Positions 35,199 through 43,600 of a stretch of DNA of 64,000 bases are shown here, in pieces; position 1 is the stretch's first letter; every line of letters starts with the position of its first letter. Made by a program: the position numbers and the translations under genes. This stretch comes from Anabaena lutea FACHB-196 (lineage in GTDB: Bacteria > Cyanobacteriota > Cyanobacteriia > Cyanobacteriales > Nostocaceae), in NCBI RefSeq assembly GCF_014698305.1, contig NZ_JACJST010000025.1, positions 1 through 64,000 on the forward strand. The letters are read 5' to 3'. Under the pieces are notes generated by a model. It ran no database searches. It worked only from the letters and a program-made list of their open reading frames with translations, and was not told where the DNA came from.

Positions 35199-35400
35199 CA
35201 TATTTAGCCTGGGAATAAATTCCCAGTCTCATAGCGAAAGTCCGTTAAAACGGACTAAAGAAATTTTGTAATAAACATCCTGTAAATCCTTCCTGGTTAT
35301 CCTGATATGGCTTACGCCACGCTACGCTATCATACAATATGTTACAATCGGAATAGAGGTAAAATCAAAAATTCCGTAATTAAATTGATCAGAAAAGACA
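35199..35400. other. Spacer with hairpins between two toxin-antitoxin loci
   Basis: Contents: CTGGGAATAAATTCCCAG hairpin (about 35210-35228), AGTCCGTTAAAACGGACT hairpin (about 35241-35258), a one-sided copy of the ATCCTGTAAATCCT element (about 35275-35305) and a GGCTTACGCCACGCTACGC dispersed unit. No gene. Confidence 0.55.
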
Positions 35401-35661
35401 ATGCAACAAATTAATTTTGATGCTCGTGTAGATGAAAATGGTTGTTTATACTTGAAACTTCCCCCAAATTTTGCCGGGATGGCAATAACAGGAAAACTTT
35501 TATATCAAGTTCATCCTCTTTCCTTACCAAATCATAAAGAGAATAAAATTGATATTAATCTTGTTCGGAGTATTTGTCATCAGATTAGAAACTTACCAGT
35601 TCTTAATAGCAGAACTCCTGATGAAATTATTGGTTATAACGAATTTGGAATCCCAGAATAA
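35401..35661 (+). CDS. VapB-like antitoxin
   Basis: An 86-residue protein whose C-terminal signature RTPDEIIGYNEFGIPE matches the toxin-binding tail of VapB-type antitoxins (DEIxGYDExGxP). The N-terminal half (INFDARVDENGCLYLKLPPN) resembles an AbrB-like strand region. Its stop codon overlaps the next start by one base (TAATG), so it is translationally coupled to the broken vapC-like gene. Confidence 0.75.
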   Translation: MQQINFDARVDENGCLYLKLPPNFAGMAITGKLLYQVHPLSLPNHKENKIDINLVRSICHQIRNLPVLNSRTPDEIIGYNEFGIPE

Positions 35662-36057
35662 TGGTTATTGATACTTCTGCTATTATGGCAATAATTTATT
35701 TATGCTGAACCTGAAGAATTGATATTTATTGAACTTATTAACGAAAGTGTAGATTGTTTACTTTCTTCTCCAGGTTATGTGGAAGCATCTATCGTTTTAG
35801 GTACTAAACATGGTCAGCAAGGTGTAGAAAATTTGAATTTATTAATTGCAGCATTATCTATAACTATTGTACCTTTTACTGTAGAACAGGCACAATTAGC
35901 AAGTGCCGCATTTTTGAAATTTGGTAAAGGCCGTCATCCTGCAAAACTGAATATGGGAGATTGCTTTTCTTATGCTTTAGCAAAATCTACAAATCAACCT
36001 TTATTATTCAAAGGTAATGACTTTATTCACACCGATATTGATCAAGTAAATTATTAA
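35661..36057 (+). pseudogene. VapC-type PIN toxin, frameshifted by a 4-bp duplication
   Basis: From the ATG at 35661 the frame reads MVIDTSAIMAIIYLC and stops. If one copy of the tandem TTTA at 35695-35702 is removed, the frame continues as IIYAEPEELIFIELI and on to YVEASIVLGTKHG and MGDCFSYALAKSTNQPLLFKGNDF, a full VapC PIN domain ending at 36057. The first catalytic aspartate (MVIDTS) is therefore cut off from the rest. An internal restart would lack that residue, so the toxin is probably inactive. Slippage in the short repeat could reverse it. Confidence 0.85.
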
Positions 36058-36083
36058 TTGATGCTCTATTTGATGTAGACAAT

Positions 36084-36127
36084 AAACATCCTGTAAATCC
36101 TATAATCCTGGGTATCCTGATTCTGAC
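36084..36127. repeat. One-sided copy of the ATCCTG element
   Basis: ACATCCTGTAAATCCTATAATC and the following CTGGGTATCCTGATTCTGAC match the right end of the inverted-repeat elements at 32814-33008 and 34213-34405. No left partner is nearby, so it is a fragment or a solo terminal unit. Confidence 0.65.
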
Positions 36128-36241
36128 ATTTTAATGTTTATAATAGATAATCATGAATGTACAAAGAATTGGATGCAATACCCAGAAAGGTAAGGCATCA
36201 AGATAATTTTCAACTTCGCCATAATTATGAATTAAGAATTA

Positions 36242-36910
36242 TCATCTCTTTTTAGGATTGGGTGAATTACGCTGCTTGGGAATATCTCCTCGCAGTTGTA
36301 ATCTGCCATTAGTAATAATTCGCAACATTTCTTGAAGATCCTGTTCGATATTTTCCAGGACATTATCAGCATATTGATCAGCACCATCTTCAATTTCTTG
36401 AGCTTGTGCGATCGCACTTTGTCTCATTTCCTCCAATTCTTGCATACAAGCACGCCGTTTACGCTCAATTTCCGCCTCCGTGTCTTGCATCATTGCGTCA
36501 CACTCTTGCTGGACTTTTCGCCGCAGTTGTTCAGCTTCCCGTTCAGCTTGTCTGATAATATCGCTTTCCGCTAAAATTTGCGCTCTTTTAGCTTGCGCTG
36601 CTTCCACCACTTGCTGTCCATATTCCTCAGCTTCCAGCATGATTTCCTCCTTGTGTTGGAGTAGTTCTGCTGCTTCCTGAAACACAGATGGTAAGGAAAG
36701 ACGGACAAAATCCAGCTGTTCTAGGAGCTTTTCTTCATCTATGAGCGTACGTCCCGTCAGCGGAATTCGTAAACTAGAGAGAACCATATCCTCTAGACGG
36801 TTGAGTTCCTGCTGAATATCTACCCCTGGCTGTCCATTGGGATGGTCTTGGGGGAGAGGATTGTTGCCGTTGTGATTGGACTCAGGACTGGAGAGTTTTG
36901 GTTGTAGCAT
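36242..36910 (-). CDS. DivIVA-like coiled-coil protein
   Basis: The 222-residue protein is almost all coiled coil from about residue 30: [20 protein letters not shown], then a long heptad region ([20 protein letters not shown] type) rich in A, E, Q and R. The arrangement suggests a DivIVA- or cell-shape-related scaffold, but I cannot confirm the family. It starts inside the coaD coding region and overlaps it by 91 bp in another frame; a downstream Met at 36787 would avoid the overlap but lose the proline/asparagine-rich head. It is probably co-transcribed with coaD. Confidence 0.6.
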   Translation of the reverse strand: MLQPKLSSPESNHNGNNPLPQDHPNGQPGVDIQQELNRLEDMVLSSLRIPLTGRTLIDEEKLLEQLDFVRLSLPSVFQEAAELLQHKEEIMLEAEEYGQQVVEAAQAKRAQILAESDIIRQAEREAEQLRRKVQQECDAMMQDTEAEIERKRRACMQELEEMRQSAIAQAQEIEDGADQYADNVLENIEQDLQEMLRIITNGRLQLRGDIPKQRNSPNPKKR

Positions 36911-37371
36911 TGGTATATATCCAGGGCAATGTGTGGGGGAACAAGATGATCAACAGAGCCACCAAACTTTGCAATCTCTTTTACCACACTACTACTTAAA
37001 AAACTATACTCATTGGAGGTAGCCAGAAAAACTGTCTCTATCTGAGTAGAAAGTGTTTTATTGGTGTGGGCCATTTGTAGCTCGATTTCAAAGTCGGAAA
37101 CTGCTCTTAAACCCCTGATTAAAACTTGTGCTTGTCGCACATTGGCATAGTTGACAGTCAAACCATTAAAGCTATCTACTTCCACATTTGGTAAATGTTT
37201 TGTAGTTAGACGAATCTGTTCTAGCCTTTGCTGCACTGTAAACAGTGGCGTTTTGTTAGGATTTCCCAATACGGCGACTATCACCTGCTCAAACAGCCGA
37301 CTACTGCGCCGAATTATGTCAAGGTGTCCCAAGGTGATGGGGTCAAAACTACCAGGATAAATCGCAATCAC
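36820..37371 (-). CDS. coaD: Phosphopantetheine adenylyltransferase
   Basis: The 183-residue enzyme transfers AMP to 4'-phosphopantetheine in coenzyme A synthesis. It shows the nucleotidyltransferase [16 protein letters not shown] motif at the start, the [19 protein letters not shown] segment and the [11 protein letters not shown] motif near the end. The last 30 residues or so ([19 protein letters not shown]) are longer than the usual 160-residue enzyme and coincide with the overlap with the next gene, so the stop codon may have moved downstream into that gene. Confidence 0.93.
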   Translation of the reverse strand: MIAIYPGSFDPITLGHLDIIRRSSRLFEQVIVAVLGNPNKTPLFTVQQRLEQIRLTTKHLPNVEVDSFNGLTVNYANVRQAQVLIRGLRAVSDFEIELQMAHTNKTLSTQIETVFLATSNEYSFLSSSVVKEIAKFGGSVDHLVPPHIALDIYQCYNQNSPVLSPITTATILSPKTIPMDSQG

Positions 37372-37624
37372 AATCGTAGATGCATCAATGTACTTTAGGT
37401 GATTATATCGACATAATCTAATTTAACTTACTTAAATCTAACATTTACGGCCAAAGGGAAGAAGGAGGATGCAGACGGTAGGTGTGCTTATGAATTTTGA
37501 ATTGATTTGTCCCCATCTCCCCAAAATGTACAAATTCAAATCACGACAGCTTATGATTTTTAGGGTGGGTAGCGCCTAAGAATTTTAAAATCCTCCCGTA
37601 ATCCAATCTTTTAGGTAATTTTGC

Positions 37625-38497
37625 ATGGAACTGGATTTTTCCGCTTTGCCCTTAGCGTTTCAATTTACTTCTCCAGGACCAATTCTGGTAAAAATAGGGC
37701 CAATAGTTATCCGCTGGTATGGCTTGTTGATTGCCTCAGCCGTGTTAATTGGTGTGAGTCTTTCCCAGTACCTGGCCAAGCGTCGTCACGTTAATCCAGA
37801 GTTGCTGAGTGATTTGTCAATTTGGCTGGTAATTGGCGCTATTCCAGCAGCCAGGATATATTATGTTTTATTTCAATGGTCAGAATACTCCCAACACCCA
37901 GAGCGAATAATTGCTATTTGGCAAGGAGGTATTGCCATTCATGGTGCAATTATCGGTGGTGTAACGGCGGCGTTAATTTTTGCCAAACTGAAAAACATAT
38001 CTTTCTGGCAATTAACTGATTTGGTAGCGCCTTCACTGATTTTAGGGCAAGCGATCGGACGTTGGGGAAATTTTTTCAACTCTGAAGCTTTTGGCGGACC
38101 GACAAGTTTACCTTGGAAATTGTATATTCCCCCAGAGCGTCGTCCCCCCAGCTTGGCTAGTTTTGAATACTTTCATCCCACCTTTCTCTATGAATCTCTG
38201 TGGGATTTAATGGTGTTTACCCTACTTTTGACTTTATTTTTTCGGGCTTTATCTCATCAGCCACGGCTGAAGCTCGGGACGCTGTTTCTAGTTTACTGGG
38301 TAGCCTACAGCTTAGGGCGCTTTTGGATTGAAGGCTTACGCACAGATAGCTTGATGCTAGGTCCACTGAGGATTGCACAAATAGTCAGTTTAAGCGGCAT
38401 TATTTTTGGATTAACTGGTTTAGCTTGGCTTTATTTGCTGAAACGTCCTTTACCCGATGTAGTTCCACCCTCAAAAAGTGATATCGTGTCTGATTGA
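37625..38497 (+). CDS. lgt: Prolipoprotein diacylglyceryl transferase
   Basis: The 290-residue membrane enzyme attaches diacylglycerol to the lipobox cysteine of prolipoproteins, such as the solute-binding protein at 2686. Seven or so membrane segments and the family signature [16 protein letters not shown] (near residue 144) are visible, together with the HGAIIGG segment containing the essential histidine and the YLARxYE-type FLYESLWD. The gene stands alone; 253 bp separate it from the divergent coaD. Confidence 0.92.
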   Translation: MELDFSALPLAFQFTSPGPILVKIGPIVIRWYGLLIASAVLIGVSLSQYLAKRRHVNPELLSDLSIWLVIGAIPAARIYYVLFQWSEYSQHPERIIAIWQGGIAIHGAIIGGVTAALIFAKLKNISFWQLTDLVAPSLILGQAIGRWGNFFNSEAFGGPTSLPWKLYIPPERRPPSLASFEYFHPTFLYESLWDLMVFTLLLTLFFRALSHQPRLKLGTLFLVYWVAYSLGRFWIEGLRTDSLMLGPLRIAQIVSLSGIIFGLTGLAWLYLLKRPLPDVVPPSKSDIVSD

Positions 38498-38633
38498 ATA
38501 TTGATTCTTAACGGCAACGCTCTGACGTGGGAGCATGGGAAATAAATCAGTTAATATGTTTTTAACTTGTATAATCTGCAGTGTTAGCAATACGCGCTGA
38601 GTCAGGCACAAAGAGACGCGGAGAGGGGGAGAC

Positions 38634-38840
38634 CTCACAAGGGTAGGTATTTTACATTGTCGTGAGGGCAAGACTTGGGGGACAAGGAAGGACAGTGGAC
38701 AAGGGAGGAAAACCGTACAAAATCATATTCTCTTGGTAACAAAAAACCATTGTGCGGAGAAAATCTTCCTTGTCTACTTTCCCTCCTTGTCTTCCTAGTC
38801 CTGCCTTAACAGATAATATTAAAAACCTACCCTTGTCAGG
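38634..38840. mobile_element. MITE-like element, copy 2 (inverted relative to copy 1)
   Basis: This 207-bp copy begins CTCACAAGGGTAGGTATTTTAC and ends AAAACCTACCCTTGTCAG, matching the reverse complement of 2-221. Internal landmarks such as GTACAAAATCATATTCTCTT are shared. Small internal differences show the two copies have diverged since insertion. Confidence 0.75.
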
Positions 38841-38958
38841 AGGGGGAGACGCGGTGACGCGGAGAGATTGTCCCTTTCTCTTTCTCCGTGTCCCTGTGTC
38901 CCCGTGTCTTCCTTCTTTTCCCTGCTCCCTGCCCCCTTGCTCTTTCCCTCCTGTCCCC

Positions 38959-38993
38959 AAAAATAAAAAATGCCCCAGAGTTTTCTCTAGGGC
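38959..38993 (-). terminator. Leftward rho-independent terminator
   Basis: Read on the minus strand, the stem GCCCTAGAG/CTCTGGGGC (one mismatch) with an AAAA loop is followed by ATTTTTTATTTTT. No annotated leftward gene precedes it: cobM runs rightward. It therefore points to an unannotated leftward transcript starting within about 150 bp to its right. Confidence 0.65.
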
Positions 38994-39099
38994 TTAACCA
39001 GGGTGCATCTACCATTTCTTTCTACAACGCTAAAGGGGGTAATCCGGAAAGGTGCTGAAAGATTTGCCAAAAGAATTTTTTGCGGAATTACTGTGGAGT

Positions 39100-39120
39100 T
39101 GTATATCTAATGAATATACA
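39100..39120. promoter_or_regulatory. Dyad-symmetric candidate operator upstream of cobM
   Basis: TGTATATCTAATGAATATACA is a perfect 7-bp inverted repeat with a 7-bp spacer, about 87 bp before the proposed cobM start. It is AT-rich and could be a regulator site or a promoter for a leftward transcript. No specific regulator is implied by the sequence. Confidence 0.4.
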
Positions 39121-39206
39121 GCATCTTAGTGGTGCAGGAGGTACAAAATTTAAGCACAAAACCTGATGGTAAGAGACTTTCAACCCTATTCCCTATTTCC
39201 TGCTGT

Positions 39207-40004
39207 ATGAGTAAGTTGAGTGATCAAACTAAGTTAGATTATTTAGAACCAGCCGTCTATATTGTGGGTGCAGGACCCGGAGATCCTGATTTATTAACGG
39301 TTAAGGCTCACAAACTGCTGGCTATGGCTGATGTGATTCTATTTGCTGATTCCTTAGTACCAACACAGATTTTAGATATTTGTCGCCAAGATGCCGAGAT
39401 AATTCAAACGGCGAATCAGACTTTAGAAGAGATTTTGCCGATTATGATTGAGGGAGTGCGATCGCATAAATCTGTGGTTCGTCTTCATTCGGGAGATCCT
39501 AGTCTCTACAGTGCTATCCACGAACAAATGCAGCTTTTAGCCGCAGCTAACATCCCTTTTGAAGTCATCCCTGGCATCAGTGCCTTTCAAGCTGCCGCAG
39601 CTAAACTGAAAATCGAATTAACTATCCCTGGATTAGTACAAACTATCATCCTGACTCGCATTAGTGGACGTACAGAGGTTCCCGCTACAGAAGAATTAGC
39701 CAGCCTAGCAGCACATCAAGCTAGTCTCTGCTTGTACCTCAGTGCGCGTCATGTTGTCGATGCTCAAGCTAAACTACTAGAACATTACCCACCACAAACC
39801 CAAGTAGCGATTTGTTTTCGTGTCGGGTGGCCTGATGAAAAAATCCGGGTTGTCCCACTTCAGGAAATGGCTAGTTGTACCCATGAAGAACAATTACTAC
39901 GGTCTACACTTTATATAATTAGTCCTGCACTTTTACCCGTAACCGGTCGCTCTCGTTTATACCATCCTGAACATAATCATTTATTTCGCTCATCTCATCA
40001 CTAA
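39207..40004 (+). CDS. cobM: Precorrin-4 C11-methyltransferase
   Basis: The 265-residue SAM-dependent enzyme methylates C11 of precorrin-4 (or the cobalt form) during corrin ring synthesis. Family marks are VYIVGAGPGDPDLLTVKAHK, the LFADSLVP segment, VRLHSGDPSLYSAIHEQM and the GISAFQAAAA loop. The ATG at 39207 is chosen; a GTG at 39129 would add 26 residues of low-complexity sequence, although no clear ribosome site supports the ATG. No cobalamin riboswitch was recognised upstream. Confidence 0.9.
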   Translation: MSKLSDQTKLDYLEPAVYIVGAGPGDPDLLTVKAHKLLAMADVILFADSLVPTQILDICRQDAEIIQTANQTLEEILPIMIEGVRSHKSVVRLHSGDPSLYSAIHEQMQLLAAANIPFEVIPGISAFQAAAAKLKIELTIPGLVQTIILTRISGRTEVPATEELASLAAHQASLCLYLSARHVVDAQAKLLEHYPPQTQVAICFRVGWPDEKIRVVPLQEMASCTHEEQLLRSTLYIISPALLPVTGRSRLYHPEHNHLFRSSHH

Positions 40005-40118
40005 ATAAGAAATAGAAAGGTAAAATTAATAGCATGATTGCTACCATTTGTGTTAGCAATTTGAGATTTTCAATTTGAGATTTTCAAGTTCCAATTTTCA
40101 AATTTTCAATTGCCTATT
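40005..40118. repeat. TTTTCAA-type heptamer array
   Basis: Units such as TTTGAGATTTTCAA and TTCCAATTTTCAAATTTTC lie at about 40060-40110 upstream of the tautomerase gene, a degenerate short tandem repeat. Confidence 0.5.
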
Positions 40119-40472
40119 ATGCCATTAATTAAAGTCCAAACTTCTGTAGCTGCTCCAGAAACAACTGTAATTCAATCAATGCTCAAAAGTCTATCAGCCA
40201 AATTAGCTAAACACACAGGTAAACCAGAATCTTATGTGATGACGGCTTTTGAGCCAGCAATCCCTATGACTTTTGGCGGAACTACTGACCCAGTTTGCTA
40301 TATCGAAATTAAAAGTGTTGGCACAATGAAGCCTGAGCAAACCGCAGCTATGAGCCAGGATTTTTGCCAGCAAATTAACCAAGTTTTGGGTATACCAAAA
40401 AATAGAATTTACATAGAGTTTGCAGATGCCAAAGGTGCAATGTGGGGTTGGAACAGTACAACTTTTGGTTAA
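40119..40472 (+). CDS. Phenylpyruvate tautomerase/MIF family protein
   Basis: The ATG at 40119 gives MPLIKVQTSV, leaving the catalytic proline at position 1 after Met removal, as required in the tautomerase superfamily; the TTG start nine bases upstream would block it. The 117-residue length and the NRIYIEFADAKGAMWGWNSTTFG C-terminus match the MIF-type branch. Family members show keto-enol tautomerase activity; the in vivo role in cyanobacteria is not known. It lies between cobM and the giant kinase gene without obvious coupling. Confidence 0.87.
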   Translation: MPLIKVQTSVAAPETTVIQSMLKSLSAKLAKHTGKPESYVMTAFEPAIPMTFGGTTDPVCYIEIKSVGTMKPEQTAAMSQDFCQQINQVLGIPKNRIYIEFADAKGAMWGWNSTTFG

Positions 40473-40666
40473 TGTTTTCACGATTATCCAAGCTGCTATC
40501 TGGTTGACACTGGTAGTGGGTAATTGCTCAAAACTCTTACCCATTAACCAATTACCAGTATTTTTCTGAAATTTTGAATTAATTTTTCTCCATGATTTTC
40601 TTATTTTGAATTTTGCGAAAGTGTCCTGCTGTAAGCACTATTTTGAATTGATTTGACCCCAGCTTT

Positions 40667-43600
40667 ATGAGCAAAAGCCATATTCCTGCTATCACCATTC
40701 CTGGTTATCGAATTACGGAAGTCATTCATGTTAGTTCTAGAACTACTGTTTATCGTGGTGAGCAAGAGAAGACACAGACTCCCGTCGTTATCAAAACATT
40801 GAATGCACAATATCCCCAATTGCGCGAGTTGATATCGTTAAAAAATCAATTTGCCATTGCCCAAAAAATAGACAATCCAAATATTATTAAATGTTACGGT
40901 CTAGAACCATATGGTAATAGTTATGCGCTAATTCTAGAAGACATTGGCGGAATATCTCTGAATCAGTATGCTAATTCCCAACCATTAAGCCTAGAGCTTT
41001 TTTTGACTATTGCTATTCCCATTACTAAAGCATTAGAGTTTCTTTATCAACAAAATATTATTCATAAAGATATCAAGCCTAAAAATATTATCATTAATCC
41101 AGAGAATAAACAAATTAAGCTGATAGATTTCAGTATTTCCTGTCTATTGCCCAAAGAAAACGCCGAAATAAAAAGCCCGAATGTATTGGAAGGGACATTT
41201 GCTTATATGTCACCTGAACAAACAGGAAGAATGAATCGAGCGATAGACTACCGTACTGACTTTTACTCTCTCGGCGTTACTTTTTATCAACTACTCACAG
41301 CCAAATTACCTTTTGATAGTAAAAATCCCTTAGAATTGTTACATTGCCATCTTGCTAAAGAACCCAATAGTCCGAAAGAAATTAATCCTCATATTCCTGA
41401 CATTGTTGCAGATATCATTACTAAGTTAATGGCAAAAATGCCTGAAGATAGATATCAAACAGCGAAAGGAATTAGACATGATTTAGAAATTTGTCAGCAG
41501 ATGTTATTAAAGCACGGAGAAATTTCTAATTTTAAATTAGCAGCAGGTGATACATCAGAACGCTTTCTAATTTCTGAAAAAATTTATGGTAAAGACAATG
41601 AAATTACAAATTTGTTAAATGCTTTTGAAAGAGTCAGTCATGGCAATAAAGAATTAATGTTAGTTGCAGGTTTTTCTGGAATTGGAAAAACGGCTGTTAT
41701 TAATGAAGTTCATAAGCCTATTATTCATAAACAAGGTTATTTTATTTCTGGTAAATATGACCAATTTCAGCACAATATCCCTTTTTCGGCTTTATTACAA
41801 TCATTAGATAGTTTATTAAATCAACTATTAACTGAAAGTACAGATAATTTGCAAAAATGGAAAGATAAGATTTTATTAGCCTTGGGTGAGCAAGGAAAAG
41901 TCATAATTGATGTTATTCCCAAATTAGAAAACATCATTGGCAAACAACCTAATGTTCCAGAACTTATCGGTACTGCTTCTCAAAATCGCTTCAATTTGTT
42001 ATTTAGTAAATTTATTCAAGTATTTGCTGCCAAAGAACATCCATTGGTAATTTTCTTAGATGATTTACAATGGGCAGATGCTGCTTCTTTGAAGTTAATT
42101 CAATTATTAATGAATGAAACAGATGTACAATATCTGTTGTTAATTGGCGCATATCGAGATAATGAAGTTAATCCGGGACATCCTTTGGGACTAACATTAG
42201 ATGATATTCGTCAAACTCAAGCTATTGTCAATCAAATAACTCTCAAACCTTTAGATGAATCGCACATTAATCTTCTGATTACAGACACTCTAGGTTGCTC
42301 AAAAGAAGAAGCCACACCTTTAACTGAATTACTTTTAACAAAAACCCAAGGTAATCCCTTTTTTAGTAATCAATTACTAAAATCTCTTTATGAAGATGGG
42401 TTAATTAGTTTTAATTATCATCTTGGTTATTGGCAATGTGATATTAATGAAGCGAAGGCTTTACATCAATATGATGATGTACTGCAATTTTTAGCTATAC
42501 AGTTACAAAAGTTATCAAATCATGCTCAGGATATATTAAAAATAGCAGCTTGTATTGGCAACCAATTTGATTTGCATACTTTATCTATAGTCTGTGAAAA
42601 ATCCCATACAGAAACGGCAGCAGACTTGTGGCCAGCTTTACAAGAAGGATTAATTTTACCACAAAATCAAGTTTACAAGTTTTTTACAGATAATATTGCT
42701 GTGTCCACCGCAGATTTAGAAATTAATAACTCTGAAGAAATAATAGTTAAATACAAATTTCTCCATGACAGAGTTCAACAAGCAGCTTATTATCTCATCC
42801 CCGAAACTGATAAACAAGCAACTCATCTAAAGATTGGTAATCTCATTTTACAAAATACAAATGCTGTTGAACTAGAGGAAAATATATTTACAATAGTAAA
42901 TCAGCTAAATCTGGGAATTGATTTAATTACCACTGAGTCAGAAAAATATGAATTAGCTAGACTTAATATAATTGCCGCTCGTAAAGCAAAATCTGCGACA
43001 GCTTATGATGCTGCTGTTAGATATTTGAATGTGGGTTTGGGACTGTTAGCAAAAGATAGTTGGCAGCATGAGTATCAATTAACATTAAATCTTTACGTCG
43101 AAGCTGTAGAAGCAGAATATTTAAATGTCAATTTTGAACAATCTAGTACTTATGTAGAAATAGTTAAACAGAATGCTACTAATATACTTGACAAAGTACA
43201 AGTTTATGAAGCTCAAATACAAATGTATATGGCTCAAGTACAAATGCAACTAGCAATTGATACGGGGTTAAATATATTGGATATACTTGGAGTTAGTTTA
43301 GAACAAGCACCTCCTCAAATAGTAAACATTGAGGATTTAATCAATTTACCAATCATGACGGCTCCCGATAAACTTGCAGTCATGCGGATATTAATGAGTG
43401 TTAGTGCAGCGGCTTATTTTGTGAATCCAGAATTGTTGCTACCAATTATATTCACTATGATACATCTATCTGTTGAATATGGCAACTCTTCAACTTCTGC
43501 TTACGGTTATGTTGTCTATGGTTTCCTCCTGTGCGGCGCTTTTTCGGAGATAGATACTGGATATCGTTATGGTGAACTGGCATTGAATTTATCAGACAAA

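Larger units (their letters stand above)
38498..39206. other. Long intergenic region with a MITE, a reverse terminator and a dyad
   Basis: This 709-bp spacer between lgt and cobM contains the second MITE copy (38634-38840), a GACGCGGTGACGCGGAGAG unit and polypyrimidine DNA (about 38845-38955), a leftward rho-independent terminator (38959-38993) and a 7-7-7 dyad (39100-39120). The TTG/GTG-initiated extension upstream of cobM is not taken as coding. A leftward small RNA between the dyad and the terminator is possible. Confidence 0.5.

Noticed and set aside
38994-39206. Cobalamin riboswitch upstream of cobM
   Set aside because: I looked for the conserved B12-box type segments and found none; only a dyad and a reverse terminator are visible.
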